Source: Paenisporosarcina sp049671445
GTDB lineage: Bacteria; Bacillota; Bacilli; Bacillales_A; Planococcaceae
Direction of reading: 5' to 3'
Assembly: GCF_049671445.1 (NCBI RefSeq)
Contig: NZ_JBATUX010000118.1
Coordinates: forward strand, 1-64,000
Length of the DNA stretch: 64,000 nt
Below, in pieces: positions 41,158-49,886 of this stretch. The notes under the pieces are model-generated. The model had not been told where the DNA came from. It worked only from the letters and a program-made list of their open reading frames with translations, and did no database searches. A program made the translations under genes and the position numbers. Every line of letters begins with the position of its first letter. Positions within the stretch are counted from its first letter, which is position 1.

Positions 41158-41946
41158 ATGGAACAAGTTCTACAGCATTTCCGAAAAGATGAACAACCTT
41201 TTATTGAACAAGTCAGCGGATGGCTTCGAGAAACACAGGATCGTTATGCTCCTAAATTAACTGATTTTTTAGACCCTAGACAACAATTTATTGTACATTC
41301 TATGATTGGTCAAAATGATGACGTTATTGTAAGTGCATTCGGAGAGCTTCCAGAAGCCGAACGAAAACGTATGCTGATATCACCTTCTTATTTCGTTGCA
41401 ACAGATGAAGACTATGCAATCACCGCATTTTCAATTAAGTATCCTTCGAAGTTTATTAAGTTAGAACACCCTGATGTTTTAGGTTCACTTATGTCACTTG
41501 GTCTTGATCGATCAAAATTCGGTGATATTCGAGTAGACGATGATCGCATCGAATTTGCTGTTGTATCAGAAATGGCTGACTACGTAACTGCTCACCTTAC
41601 TTCAATTGGAAAATCCAAAATTAAAATAGATGAATTGCCACATGATCATCCTTATTTAGATAATAATGATCATTGGTTAGAAGAATCCCATACTGTTAGT
41701 TCGATGCGAATTGATACTATTATTGCATCTTTGTTTACGATTTCAAGGCAAAAAGCATCCATGCTTATTCATAGTGGGAAAGTGAAAGTGAACTGGACAG
41801 TTCGTGAACAACCATCTTTCGAACTGCATGAATCGGACTTATTATCAATTAGAGGATTTGGACGTATTCGAATTGGATTAATTGAGGGGCGGACTAAAAA
41901 AGACAAAATCCGACTCCAAATTGGGAGAATCGAGCCTAAATCGTGA
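41158..41946 (+). CDS. ylmH: S4-domain RNA-binding protein YlmH
   Basis: A 262-residue protein with an N-terminal YlmH-specific domain (LDPRQQFIVHSMI, DVIVSAFGELPEAERKRM) and a C-terminal S4 RNA-binding domain (MRIDTIIASLFTISRQKASMLIHSGKVKVNW). S4 proteins of this type bind stalled 50S subunits in ribosome-associated quality control, which links it functionally to rqcH at 59.7 kb. The SD GAAAGGAAG precedes the ATG. Confidence 0.92.
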   Translation: MEQVLQHFRKDEQPFIEQVSGWLRETQDRYAPKLTDFLDPRQQFIVHSMIGQNDDVIVSAFGELPEAERKRMLISPSYFVATDEDYAITAFSIKYPSKFIKLEHPDVLGSLMSLGLDRSKFGDIRVDDDRIEFAVVSEMADYVTAHLTSIGKSKIKIDELPHDHPYLDNNDHWLEESHTVSSMRIDTIIASLFTISRQKASMLIHSGKVKVNWTVREQPSFELHESDLLSIRGFGRIRIGLIEGRTKKDKIRLQIGRIEPKS

Positions 41947-41974
41947 AAAATATTCAATTAAATTCGTATTATTG

Positions 41975-42003
41975 CTTTCATCGCCGACAATGAAAGGTAT
42001 AAT
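41975..42003 (+). promoter_or_regulatory. Candidate sigma-A promoter for divIVA
   Basis: A perfect TATAAT at 41998-42003 lies 42 nt before divIVA, but the only -35 at 17-bp spacing is poor (CTTTCA). Confidence 0.45.
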
Positions 42004-42044
42004 AGTTGGAAACGATGTAAGTTTGTAAAGGGGAGATTTTTGAA

Positions 42045-42554
42045 ATGCCGCTATCACCACTAGATATTCATAACAAAGAGTTTAGCCGTGGATTCCGAGG
42101 ATACAACGAAGACGAAGTTAACGAATTTTTGGAACAAGTGATTAAAGATTTCGAACTTCTAATTAAAGATAAAAAAGATTTAGAAGAGAAATTAAAATCC
42201 TCAAGTGAGCGAGTGGGACATTTTACAACGATTGAAATGACTTTACAAAAATCAATTGTTGTAGCTCAAGAAGCTGCTGAAGAATTGCGTCGAAACTCTC
42301 AAAAAGAAGCAAAATTAATAGTTAAAGAAGCAGAGAAAAACGCAGACCGAATTGTAAATGAATCCTTAACGAAAGCTCGTCGTATTGCATTAGAAGTTGA
42401 AGATTTGAAAAAACAATCAAAAGTATTCCGCAATCGTTTTAAAATGTTAGTGGAAGCCCAACTTGATTTAATTAACACGGATGATTGGGATCATTTAATG
42501 CAATATGAAGTAGATACAAGTCAGTTGCAACGATTAGATAACAAAGAGGACTAA
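42045..42554 (+). CDS. divIVA: Cell division/polarity protein DivIVA
   Basis: A 169-residue protein with the conserved membrane-curvature-sensing N-terminus (PLSPLDIHNKEFSRGFRGYNEDEVNEFLEQV, with the F17-R18 pair) and two long coiled-coil segments (about 30-60 and 75-145). It marks poles and septa and, in spore-formers, attaches chromosome origins to the forespore pole. The SD AAAGGGGAG lies upstream of the ATG. Confidence 0.96.
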   Translation: MPLSPLDIHNKEFSRGFRGYNEDEVNEFLEQVIKDFELLIKDKKDLEEKLKSSSERVGHFTTIEMTLQKSIVVAQEAAEELRRNSQKEAKLIVKEAEKNADRIVNESLTKARRIALEVEDLKKQSKVFRNRFKMLVEAQLDLINTDDWDHLMQYEVDTSQLQRLDNKED

Positions 42555-42559
42555 GTAGC

Positions 42560-42588
42560 TTGACCATTACGTTATCATTCCCTATAAT
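42560..42588 (+). promoter_or_regulatory. Sigma-A promoter for the ileS T-box transcript
   Basis: TTGACC-N17-TATAAT (5/6 and 6/6) starts just after the divIVA stop. Transcription would begin near 42595, immediately before T-box stem I. Confidence 0.8.
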
Positions 42589-42595
42589 ATCTACA

Positions 42596-42858
42596 TATAC
42601 TGGAATAATATTTAATAAAACGCTGATAGAGACAGTATTTTGAAAGCACAGAGTAGCGATTCGAGGATGGTGAAAGCTCGAACAAGTGGCAATCAAATGA
42701 AAATCACTCTTGAGTTAAATCACTGAACTGAGTTTTGTAAGTGATTTCGGTTTCACGCCGTTAATGTGATCTAAGCTGGCAACATTTTGATGTTGCAATT
42801 AGGGTGGTACCGCGAGTCAAAACTTCTCGTCCCTTCATTGGGATGAGGAGTTTTTATT
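42596..42858 (+). promoter_or_regulatory. T-box riboswitch (isoleucine) ahead of ileS
   Basis: The leader contains the T-box sequence AGGGTGGTACCGCG (42801-42814), whose TGGT would pair with the ACCA end of uncharged tRNA. A terminator hairpin follows (42819-42855, CTCGTCCC / GGGATGAG arms plus T-run). Stem I spans roughly 42605-42770, with the AGTA and GGTGAAAG elements. A likely specifier ATC (Ile) is at 42703-42705, in the usual context before an ACTCTTGAGT stretch. Uncharged tRNA-Ile would favour the antiterminator and ileS expression. Confidence 0.9.
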
Positions 42859-42874
42859 TTTTCATTTTTTTGCT

Positions 42875-42975
42875 ACTAGTCCAAAACACAAGCTCGCACT
42901 TCCGCTTCGCTATGGCCCACTATGGTGGGTCATGAAGCCGTTGCGGTCAAAACCGCAGTAGGCTTCGAACCAATA
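42875..42975. repeat. Partial, inverted copy of the 32.7-kb structured repeat
   Basis: This lies between the T-box terminator and ileS. On the minus strand it carries the same CTTCATGACCCAC motif, with adjoining hairpins CCCAC / GTGGG (42916-42929) and TGCGGT / ACCGCA (42942-42957). These correspond in position, but not in sequence, to the hairpins of the element at 32.7 kb. Confidence 0.6.
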
Positions 42976-42992
42976 TCAAGGAGGTTTTTTAG

Positions 42993-45755
42993 ATGGAATA
43001 CAAAGATACCTTATTAATGCCTAAAACAGAATTCCCAATGCGTGGAGGTTTACCTACCCGTGAACCGGCAATGCAAGAAAAATGGAATGAAATGAAGTTA
43101 TATGAAAAAGTATTGGAACGTACGAAAGATCGTCCAAGCTTTATTCTTCACGATGGTCCTCCATATGCAAATGGAGATTTGCATATGGGGCATGCATTAA
43201 ACAAAGTTCTTAAAGATATGATTGTACGACATAAATCAATGACGGGTTATTATGCACCTTATGTTCCAGGTTGGGACACTCATGGTTTACCTATCGAACA
43301 AGCACTAGCAAACAAAGGTGTTAATCGTAAAGAAATGACGGTTGCTGAATTCCGTAACTTATGTGAGACGTATGCATATGAACAAATTGATCGCCAGCGT
43401 AGTCAATTTAAACGTCTTGGCGTACGTGGAGATTGGGAAAATCCGTATATTACGTTAAAGCCTGCATATGAATCTCGTCAAATTGAAGTGTTCGGTGAAA
43501 TGGCTCGTAAAGGCTATATTTACAAAGGGTTAAAACCAGTTTATTGGTCTCCATCAAGTGAATCAGCATTGGCTGAAGCAGAAATCGAATATCAAGACAA
43601 AAAATCACCATCTATTTATGTAAGCTTTGACGTTACAGATGGTAAAGGCGTAGTTGCTGAAGGAACTAAAATTATCATTTGGACGACTACACCTTGGACA
43701 ATTCCGGCTAACCTAGGAATTTCAGTGAATCATGAATTCGACTATGTAATTGTGGAAGTTGCATCAACTCGATACCTTGTTGCTAAAGCATTACTTGAAA
43801 ATGTAGCAACTACTCTTGAGTGGGATTCTTATGAAATTGTTCAGACGCTAAAAGGCGAACAAATGGATCGCATGGTAGCCAAACACCCATTATACGATCG
43901 TGATTCTCTTGTAATGCTCGGGGACCATGTAACGGACGAGGGAGGTACTGGATGTGTTCATACAGCTCCAGGACACGGGGAAGACGACTTCCAGGTAGGT
44001 AGAGCTTATGGACTTGAAGTACTATCTCCAATCGATGATCGTGGCGTATTAACGGCTGAAGCTCCAGGCTTTGAAGGCTTATTTTATGATAAAGCGAATA
44101 AAGTCATTACAGAAGCATTAGAAGCAGCTGGCGCTTTAGAAAAATTAACATTCTTCACTCACTCTGCACCACATGATTGGCGTACGAAAAAGCCGGTTAT
44201 TTTCCGTGCAACTGCTCAATGGTTCGCATCAATCGATGCATTCCGCGATGAGTTGTTACAAGCAATTAAAGATACATCATTCACACCAGCTTGGGGTGAG
44301 ACACGTCTCTTCAACATGGTTCGTGATCGTGGGGATTGGTGTATTTCTAGACAACGAGTATGGGGCGTTCCAATTCCAGTATTCTATGCTGAAAATAATG
44401 AACCAATTTTAACAGAAGAAACGATTGCTCATGTCTCTAAATTGTTCCGTGAGCACGGCTCGACTGTTTGGTTTGAACGAGAAGCTAAAGATTTGTTGCC
44501 AGAAGGCTTTACACATGAAGATAGTCCAAATGGTCGTTTCTCAAAAGAAACGGATATCATGGATGTGTGGTTCGATTCTGGTTCTTCTCATCAAGCGGTG
44601 CTAGATGAACGTGATGACTTAGTATATCCAGCTGATCTTTATCTAGAAGGATCTGACCAGTATCGTGGGTGGTTTAACTCGTCATTAACTACAAGTGTTG
44701 CAATTAATGGTCATGCTCCATACAAAGGGGTATTAAGCCATGGATTTACACTTGACGGTGAAGGTCGCAAAATGAGTAAATCAATCGGTAACGTAATCGA
44801 TCCTGCAAAAGTAATGAATCAGTTAGGTGCAGATATCCTTCGTTTATGGGTTGCATCTGTTGATTACACAGCAGACGTTCGCGTTTCAGACTCGAATTTC
44901 AAACAAGTTGCTGAAGTGTATCGTAAAATCCGTAACACATTCCGTTTCTTACACGGCAATGTTACTGACTTCCATCCACAAACAGATCGCGTTGCATATG
45001 AAGACTTACGCGAAGTGGATCAATATATGTACATGAAACTTCAAGAATTGATTGATACAGTCCGTAAAGCTTATGACAAATACGACTTTGCAAGTGTTTA
45101 TCATGCAGTGAACAATTTTGTATCTTCGGATTTAAGTTCTTTCTATCTAGATATCGCGAAAGACGTTGTTTATATTGAAGGTCAAGATCAATTACATCGC
45201 CGTGCAATGCAAACTGTGATGTACGATACATTAATTGCTTTATTAAAATTAACTACACCACTTCTACCGCATACAACAGATGAACTATGGGTATTCTTGA
45301 CACATGAAACAGAAGAAAGCGTGCAGTTAACTGACTTCCCAGAAGCAGCAACTCATGAATCATTTGGTGCTTTACGCACGAAATATCAACAGTTGATGTT
45401 AGTACGTGATGATGTGTTAAAAGCGTTAGAAGAAGCACGAAATGCAAAAACAATCGGTAAATCTTTAGAAGCAAATGTAACGGTTTACGTGAAAAAAGAA
45501 TTACTTGAAGCGTTTGATACGACGAAGATTGATTTTGCTCAGTTCTTTATCGTTTCAGACTTTACGTTGGCTGGTTTAAAAGAAGAAGCGCCTGCGGAAG
45601 CTTTAGATCTTGATGTAGCTTCAGTTGTTGTAGTAAAAGCACAAGGCGAAAAATGCGAACGTTGCTGGACAATCTCGTCTAAAGTGGGCGAAAGTGATGA
45701 GCATCCAACACTTTGTGTTCGTTGTGCAGATGTCGTTGAAAAATATTACGTATAA
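42993..45755 (+). CDS. ileS: Isoleucyl-tRNA synthetase
   Basis: A 920-residue class I aminoacyl-tRNA synthetase. It has the HIGH-type motif PPYANGDLHMGHALNK (about 56-71), an editing (CP1) domain with TTTPWTIPANLGI and GTGCVHTAPGHGEDD, KMSKS in GRKMSKSIGN, and a C-terminal zinc finger (CERCW .. CVRC). The SD AAGGAGG precedes the ATG at 42993. It is expressed through the upstream T-box. Confidence 0.97.
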   Translation: MEYKDTLLMPKTEFPMRGGLPTREPAMQEKWNEMKLYEKVLERTKDRPSFILHDGPPYANGDLHMGHALNKVLKDMIVRHKSMTGYYAPYVPGWDTHGLPIEQALANKGVNRKEMTVAEFRNLCETYAYEQIDRQRSQFKRLGVRGDWENPYITLKPAYESRQIEVFGEMARKGYIYKGLKPVYWSPSSESALAEAEIEYQDKKSPSIYVSFDVTDGKGVVAEGTKIIIWTTTPWTIPANLGISVNHEFDYVIVEVASTRYLVAKALLENVATTLEWDSYEIVQTLKGEQMDRMVAKHPLYDRDSLVMLGDHVTDEGGTGCVHTAPGHGEDDFQVGRAYGLEVLSPIDDRGVLTAEAPGFEGLFYDKANKVITEALEAAGALEKLTFFTHSAPHDWRTKKPVIFRATAQWFASIDAFRDELLQAIKDTSFTPAWGETRLFNMVRDRGDWCISRQRVWGVPIPVFYAENNEPILTEETIAHVSKLFREHGSTVWFEREAKDLLPEGFTHEDSPNGRFSKETDIMDVWFDSGSSHQAVLDERDDLVYPADLYLEGSDQYRGWFNSSLTTSVAINGHAPYKGVLSHGFTLDGEGRKMSKSIGNVIDPAKVMNQLGADILRLWVASVDYTADVRVSDSNFKQVAEVYRKIRNTFRFLHGNVTDFHPQTDRVAYEDLREVDQYMYMKLQELIDTVRKAYDKYDFASVYHAVNNFVSSDLSSFYLDIAKDVVYIEGQDQLHRRAMQTVMYDTLIALLKLTTPLLPHTTDELWVFLTHETEESVQLTDFPEAATHESFGALRTKYQQLMLVRDDVLKALEEARNAKTIGKSLEANVTVYVKKELLEAFDTTKIDFAQFFIVSDFTLAGLKEEAPAEALDLDVASVVVVKAQGEKCERCWTISSKVGESDEHPTLCVRCADVVEKYYV

Positions 45756-45766
45756 AATTTTCTTAA

Positions 45767-46179
45767 CTGGAGCTGTCCTTTTTGGGGCAGCTCTCAGATC
45801 GTAGACAAAAGTATTTTTATAAATATCAATGTATGGAATAAACATATTATTTGATTTTCGTGAAGTCGTCTGCTGGTGATGGACGATAATAGCGTAAGGA
45901 CCGAGATCACTTTTTCAAACTTTTGTTAACGTCTAGACGCAGGCAAGGACTGCCACGAAGACTCCTGTGGGAATAGCTTGATCTGAAGGCCCCGCAGGAA
46001 AGATGCTGGCCAAGAGCCAGTATCTTTGCGACGAGTAACCGCAGGAGCACATGTTTTTGCAGTGACGAGGAGACTGAAGCCAAGCCCACGGAAAGCGAAG
46101 TGGCAGTCCCTGCTGTGTTTTTATTCATTCAAAATCAAGTTTGTCTACAGTCTGGAGCTGTCCTTTTTGGGGCAGCTCT
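45767..46179. mobile_element. MITE-like non-autonomous element between ileS and lspA
   Basis: A perfect 28-bp direct repeat (45767-45794 and 46152-46179) brackets the region. Just inside lie inverted ends GTAGACAAA (45801-45809) and TTTGTCTAC (46140-46148). The interior carries GGACTGCCAC / GTGGCAGTCC (45947-45956 / 46100-46109), a 12-bp hairpin (45999-46027) and the CTTTGCGACGAGTAA tail shared with the element at 9.3 kb. There is no transposase or credible ORF. Confidence 0.6.
45770..45792 (+). terminator. ileS terminator (first copy of the direct repeat)
   Basis: The hairpin GAGCTGTCC-TTTTT-GGGGCAGCTC immediately follows ileS. In this copy the T-run is short. The second copy, 46155-46178, has a somewhat better tail (TCTTTCT) and stands just before lspA. 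Confidence 0.55.
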
Positions 46180-46240
46180 TTCTGTATGTTTGTGTTATGT
46201 GGTAAACTAACTAAGATACTTGCGTAACGGAGGAACATTC

Positions 46241-46726
46241 GTGTACATTTTTTATTTAGTTGCAATTGTCATTGTGGCAATTGATCAGTGGACAAAATGG
46301 TTAGTCGTGAAAAATATGGAACTAGGTGAAAAAATTGTATTAGTGGATCCAACATTTGGCTTACTTTCCCATCGTAATCGTGGAGCAGCTTGGGGAATGC
46401 TAGAAGGACAAATGTGGTTATTTACAATTGTCACTGTAATCGTAATCATTGGTATTTTGTACTACTTTCATAAAGAAGCAAAAGGAAAACCATTATTTCA
46501 ACTTAGTTTAATGGTTCTACTTGGTGGTGCTATTGGGAATTTTATTGATCGCTTAGCGCGTGGTGAAGTGGTGGATTTTGTAGATGTACTCATCCCGATA
46601 ATTAATTATGATTTCCCTATTTTCAATATTGCAGATGCAGCATTATCAATAGGTGTTGTCATGCTCATCATTGTATTAATTTTAGAAGAAAAAGCAGAAA
46701 AAGCTGCAAAGAGAAAAGGTGAATAG
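46241..46726 (+). CDS. lspA: Lipoprotein signal peptidase (signal peptidase II)
   Basis: A 161-residue membrane protease with four helices that cleaves prolipoprotein signal peptides after lipidation. The catalytic aspartates are in GNFIDRLARGEVVDFVDV and FNIADAALS. The conserved N-terminal DQWTKWL and NRGAAWG are present. The start is GTG at 46241, with CGGAGGAA upstream. It lies directly before the pseudouridine synthase gene with no gap; the ylyA gene found here in B. subtilis is absent. Confidence 0.95.
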   Translation: MYIFYLVAIVIVAIDQWTKWLVVKNMELGEKIVLVDPTFGLLSHRNRGAAWGMLEGQMWLFTIVTVIVIIGILYYFHKEAKGKPLFQLSLMVLLGGAIGNFIDRLARGEVVDFVDVLIPIINYDFPIFNIADAALSIGVVMLIIVLILEEKAEKAAKRKGE

Positions 46727-47653
46727 ATGGAAGATTATACGTATAAGATTTTAGAAGCACAAAAAGGGGAGCGCATTGATAAAGCGCTAGCTAGTCTTGA
46801 ATCAGATTGGTCTCGTAGTCAAATTCAAATTTGGTTAAAAGATGGTGCAGTTTTAGTAAATGGTGAAACTGTAAAAACAAATTATAAAGTTAAACCTGAT
46901 GACGTCGTTACTGTTTCTGTTCCTGAAGCGGAACCATTAGATATTGAAGCAGAAAATTTAAATCTTGAGATTGTTTATGAAGATGAGGATGTCCTTGTCG
47001 TAAATAAACCTCGTGGTATGGTTGTTCATCCTGCACCTGGTCATACGTCAGGTACCTTAGTGAATGGACTTATGTATCAAGTTAAAGATTTATCTGGTAT
47101 CAATGGAATTATGCGTCCTGGAATTGTCCATCGTATAGATAAAGATACTTCTGGCTTATTAATGGTTGCGAAGAATGACAAGGCTCATGTATCACTAGTA
47201 GACCAACTTGTGAAAAAGACGGTTACTCGAAAATATATTGCTTTGGTTCACGGTCACATACCTCATGATAAAGGTACAGTTGATGCTCCGATTGGTCGTG
47301 ATCCTCGTGATCGTCAGAGTATGACAGTAGTCGATAGTGGGAAACATGCCATCACACATTTTCGTGTGTTAGAACGATTTGGCAACTTCACTTTAGTTGA
47401 ATGCCGTTTAGAAACAGGTCGTACACATCAAATTCGTGTTCATATGAAATACATTGGTTATCCTTTAGCAGGTGATCCAAAGTACGGACCGAAAAAGACA
47501 ATCGATTTTGACGGACAAGCACTTCATGCTGCTGTCATTGGTTTTATTCATCCACGTACTGAAGAGTATATGGAATTTGAATCGCCATTACCTCAAGTAT
47601 TTAACGAATTGCTAGAAGAAATGAAATCGAACATTGACAACAAAGAGAAGTAA
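46727..47653 (+). CDS. ylyB: RluD-type 23S rRNA pseudouridine synthase (YlyB)
   Basis: A 308-residue RluA-family enzyme with an N-terminal S4 RNA-binding domain (ERIDKALASLESDWSRSQIQIWLKDG) and a catalytic domain with the catalytic Asp in HRIDKDTSGLL. VVNKPRGMVVHPAPGH and ETGRTHQIRVHMKYIGYPLAGDPKYG are further family signatures. It starts directly after the lspA stop, with AAAGGTG in lspA. The pyr promoter -35 overlaps its last codons. Confidence 0.93.
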   Translation: MEDYTYKILEAQKGERIDKALASLESDWSRSQIQIWLKDGAVLVNGETVKTNYKVKPDDVVTVSVPEAEPLDIEAENLNLEIVYEDEDVLVVNKPRGMVVHPAPGHTSGTLVNGLMYQVKDLSGINGIMRPGIVHRIDKDTSGLLMVAKNDKAHVSLVDQLVKKTVTRKYIALVHGHIPHDKGTVDAPIGRDPRDRQSMTVVDSGKHAITHFRVLERFGNFTLVECRLETGRTHQIRVHMKYIGYPLAGDPKYGPKKTIDFDGQALHAAVIGFIHPRTEEYMEFESPLPQVFNELLEEMKSNIDNKEK

Positions 47654-47662
47654 TTCTATACT
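47634..47662 (+). promoter_or_regulatory. Sigma-A promoter of the pyr operon
   Basis: TTGACA-N17-TATACT (6/6 and 5/6) straddles the end of the pseudouridine synthase gene. The transcript would start about 70 nt before the first PyrR site. Confidence 0.8.
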
Positions 47663-47738
47663 AGTAAAAAGTGTAGAGCGAAAGTCAAAGCTCATACCAT
47701 TTTCAAACACAATAATTAAATAGAACTCCTTTAAAAAC

Positions 47739-47855
47739 AGTCCAGAGAGGCTGAGAAGGTACTAGTGAAACGTAAAGAGACGCATGCTGTGTGTTTTGAT
47801 ACGACTAATTTTCTGCATTCACACCCTCTCATCCATTATGGACGAGAGGGTTTTT
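47739..47855 (+). promoter_or_regulatory. PyrR-dependent attenuator 1 (before pyrR)
   Basis: The PyrR-binding loop AGTCCAGAGAGGCT (47739-47752) is followed by an antiterminator region. A strong terminator then follows (ACCCTCTC / GAGAGGGT arms, 47823-47851, plus five T). UMP-bound PyrR stabilises the anti-antiterminator and so promotes termination. Confidence 0.92.
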
Positions 47856-47880
47856 ATTTTGGAGAAAAGGAGAATCCATT

Positions 47881-48420
47881 ATGGTTGAAAAAGCAAATAT
47901 TCTTGACGAACAAGCCATAAATCGCGCACTGACTAGAATCGCGCATGAAATTATTGAACGAAATAAAGGGATTGAAACTTGTATTTTAGTAGGAATTAAA
48001 ACGCGAGGTGCTTACTTGGCTAAACGCTTAGCCGAGAAAATTGAAAAAATTGAGGGCAAGTCAATCAAAGCAGGCGAACTTGATATTACACTTTACCGAG
48101 ACGATTTGTCGATGAAGACAGCAAATAAAGAACCACTAGTTCAGCAAGTAGACATTCAACATGTTGTCACTGATCAAAAAGTAATATTAATAGACGATGT
48201 CTTGTATACAGGTCGTACTGTGAGAGCAGCGATGGATGCAGTAATGGACTTAGGAAGACCAGCACAAATTCAATTAGCTGTTCTGATAGATAGAGGTCAT
48301 AGAGAATTACCAATCCGTGCAGACTACGTTGGAAAGAATATCCCAACAGCAAGTATAGAACGAATTGTCGTACGATTACATGAAACAGACCAAGAGGATA
48401 GTGTGACGATTCACGAATAG
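47881..48420 (+). CDS. pyrR: Bifunctional pyr operon regulator / uracil phosphoribosyltransferase PyrR
   Basis: A 179-residue phosphoribosyltransferase-fold protein. The PRPP motif is VILIDDVLYTGRTVRAA, with GIKTRGAYLAKRLA and LAVLIDRGHRELPIRADYVGKN. It binds pyr leader RNA as a UMP-dependent attenuator and also converts uracil + PRPP to UMP. The SD AAAGGAG precedes the ATG. Only 18 bp separate it from pyrP, with no attenuator between. Confidence 0.97.
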   Translation: MVEKANILDEQAINRALTRIAHEIIERNKGIETCILVGIKTRGAYLAKRLAEKIEKIEGKSIKAGELDITLYRDDLSMKTANKEPLVQQVDIQHVVTDQKVILIDDVLYTGRTVRAAMDAVMDLGRPAQIQLAVLIDRGHRELPIRADYVGKNIPTASIERIVVRLHETDQEDSVTIHE

Positions 48421-48438
48421 AAGAATGGGGTGGACAAC

Positions 48439-49737
48439 ATGAATAATAATCAAACTGTTTTAGACATACACGATAGACCATCAGCAGGAAAACTAACTAC
48501 ATTAAGCTTGCAACATATGTTTGCGATGTTCGGTGCCACAATTTTAGTGCCACAATTAGTTGGGTTAAGTCCAGCAATCGCATTATTAACAAGTGGGATA
48601 GCCACACTTATCTTTATGCTAGTAACGAAATTTCAAGTTCCAGCTTACTTAGGGTCATCTTTTGCTTTCATACTACCCATTCAAATGGCTACTAAAGAAG
48701 GCGGTATCGGTAGTGCAATGATTGGCAGTTTGTTTGTGGCACTCGTCTATTTCATAGTGGCGCTCATCATTTGGAAAACAGGATATAAATGGATTATGAA
48801 ATTATTACCACCGATTGTTGTAGCTCCAGTCATTATCGTCATCGGTTTAGCACTTTCACCAGTTGCGATTAACATGGCGATGTACATTCCTGGAACAACA
48901 GATTACAGCATTTTACACTTCTCAGCGGCACTAGTCACATTGGCTGCAGCGGTTGTAGCTACCTTGTTCTTTAAAGGGATTATTAGTTTAATGCCAGTAT
49001 TAATCGGAATTATTGTTGGATATGTCTATTCATTAGCCATTGGCATTGTTGATTTTTCATCTGTATTAAAAGCTAAGTTGATTGCATCGCCAGATTTCTT
49101 GATTCCAGGAATAAACTACGATTTCACCATCACACCTACATTATTAGTGTTAATGGTACCGATCGCGATTGTGACAATCTCTGAACATATCGGACATCAA
49201 CTAGTACTAGGGAAAATTGTTAATCGAAATTACATAAAAGAACCAGGATTACATCGCTCATTACTGGGTGACGGGTTAGGAACGTTCATCAGTGGACTAT
49301 TAGGTGGTCCTCCTAAAACAACATACGGAGAAAATATTGGAGTTCTTGCGATTACGAGAGTATATAGTGTCTACGTAATTGTTGGAGCAGCAATTTTGGC
49401 AATCCTCTTCTCATTCTTAGGCAAAGTCATGGCACTGATCGCAACCATTCCTACGGCTGTTCTTGGCGGAATATCAATCTTGTTGTTCGGGATTATTGCG
49501 TCATCAGGTCTGCGCATGTTAGTTGATAGTAATATTGATTTTGGAGATAAACGAAACTTAGTGATTTCATCTATTATCTTAGTTATTGGGATAGGTGGAG
49601 CAAAACTTCACTTCACGGATACATTCGTTGTTGAGGGCATGGCTTTAGCTGCTATTGTAGGAGTATTGTTAAATCTACTTCTACCAGGAAAACCGCAAGA
49701 AGCAAATGATTCATTAGAAAATGAAGTAAATAAGTAA
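48439..49737 (+). CDS. pyrP: Uracil permease PyrP
   Basis: A 432-residue NCS2-family transporter with about 12-14 membrane segments, importing uracil. The N-terminal LSLQHMFAMFGATILVPQLVGLSPAIALL stretch, TISEHIGHQLVLG and the PPKTTYGENIG motif are family hallmarks. ATG 48439 is chosen since GGGGTGG is 5 nt upstream. The second attenuator follows. Confidence 0.95.
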   Translation: MNNNQTVLDIHDRPSAGKLTTLSLQHMFAMFGATILVPQLVGLSPAIALLTSGIATLIFMLVTKFQVPAYLGSSFAFILPIQMATKEGGIGSAMIGSLFVALVYFIVALIIWKTGYKWIMKLLPPIVVAPVIIVIGLALSPVAINMAMYIPGTTDYSILHFSAALVTLAAAVVATLFFKGIISLMPVLIGIIVGYVYSLAIGIVDFSSVLKAKLIASPDFLIPGINYDFTITPTLLVLMVPIAIVTISEHIGHQLVLGKIVNRNYIKEPGLHRSLLGDGLGTFISGLLGGPPKTTYGENIGVLAITRVYSVYVIVGAAILAILFSFLGKVMALIATIPTAVLGGISILLFGIIASSGLRMLVDSNIDFGDKRNLVISSIILVIGIGGAKLHFTDTFVVEGMALAAIVGVLLNLLLPGKPQEANDSLENEVNK

Positions 49738-49751
49738 TCCTTTTAAAACCT

Positions 49752-49858
49752 AGTCCAGAGAGGCAGGCAAAGGGAAACCGACTGATAAAGTTCCATTACA
49801 CAATGGATCTTTACTTAGGTTACCCAAGCCTCTCAACAATTTTGTTGAGAGGCTTTTC
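49752..49858 (+). promoter_or_regulatory. PyrR-dependent attenuator 2 (pyrP-pyrB)
   Basis: The PyrR-binding loop AGTCCAGAGAGGCA (49752-49765) is followed by a 14-bp perfect terminator hairpin (AAGCCTCTCAACAA / TTGTTGAGAGGCTT, 49826-49855) and a T-run. It is the same design as attenuator 1. Confidence 0.93.
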
Positions 49859-49886
49859 TTTTAATAAGAAATCGGGAGGCTATAAA

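Noticed and set aside
45907..46128. Possible 73-codon minus-strand gene in the ileS-lspA gap
   Set aside because: It coincides with the MITE-like repeat interior; the hairpins explain the open frame better than coding.
49803..49886. N-terminal extension of pyrB
   Set aside because: The in-frame extension lies on the attenuator terminator, and GTG 49887 has its own SD and gives the normal protein length.
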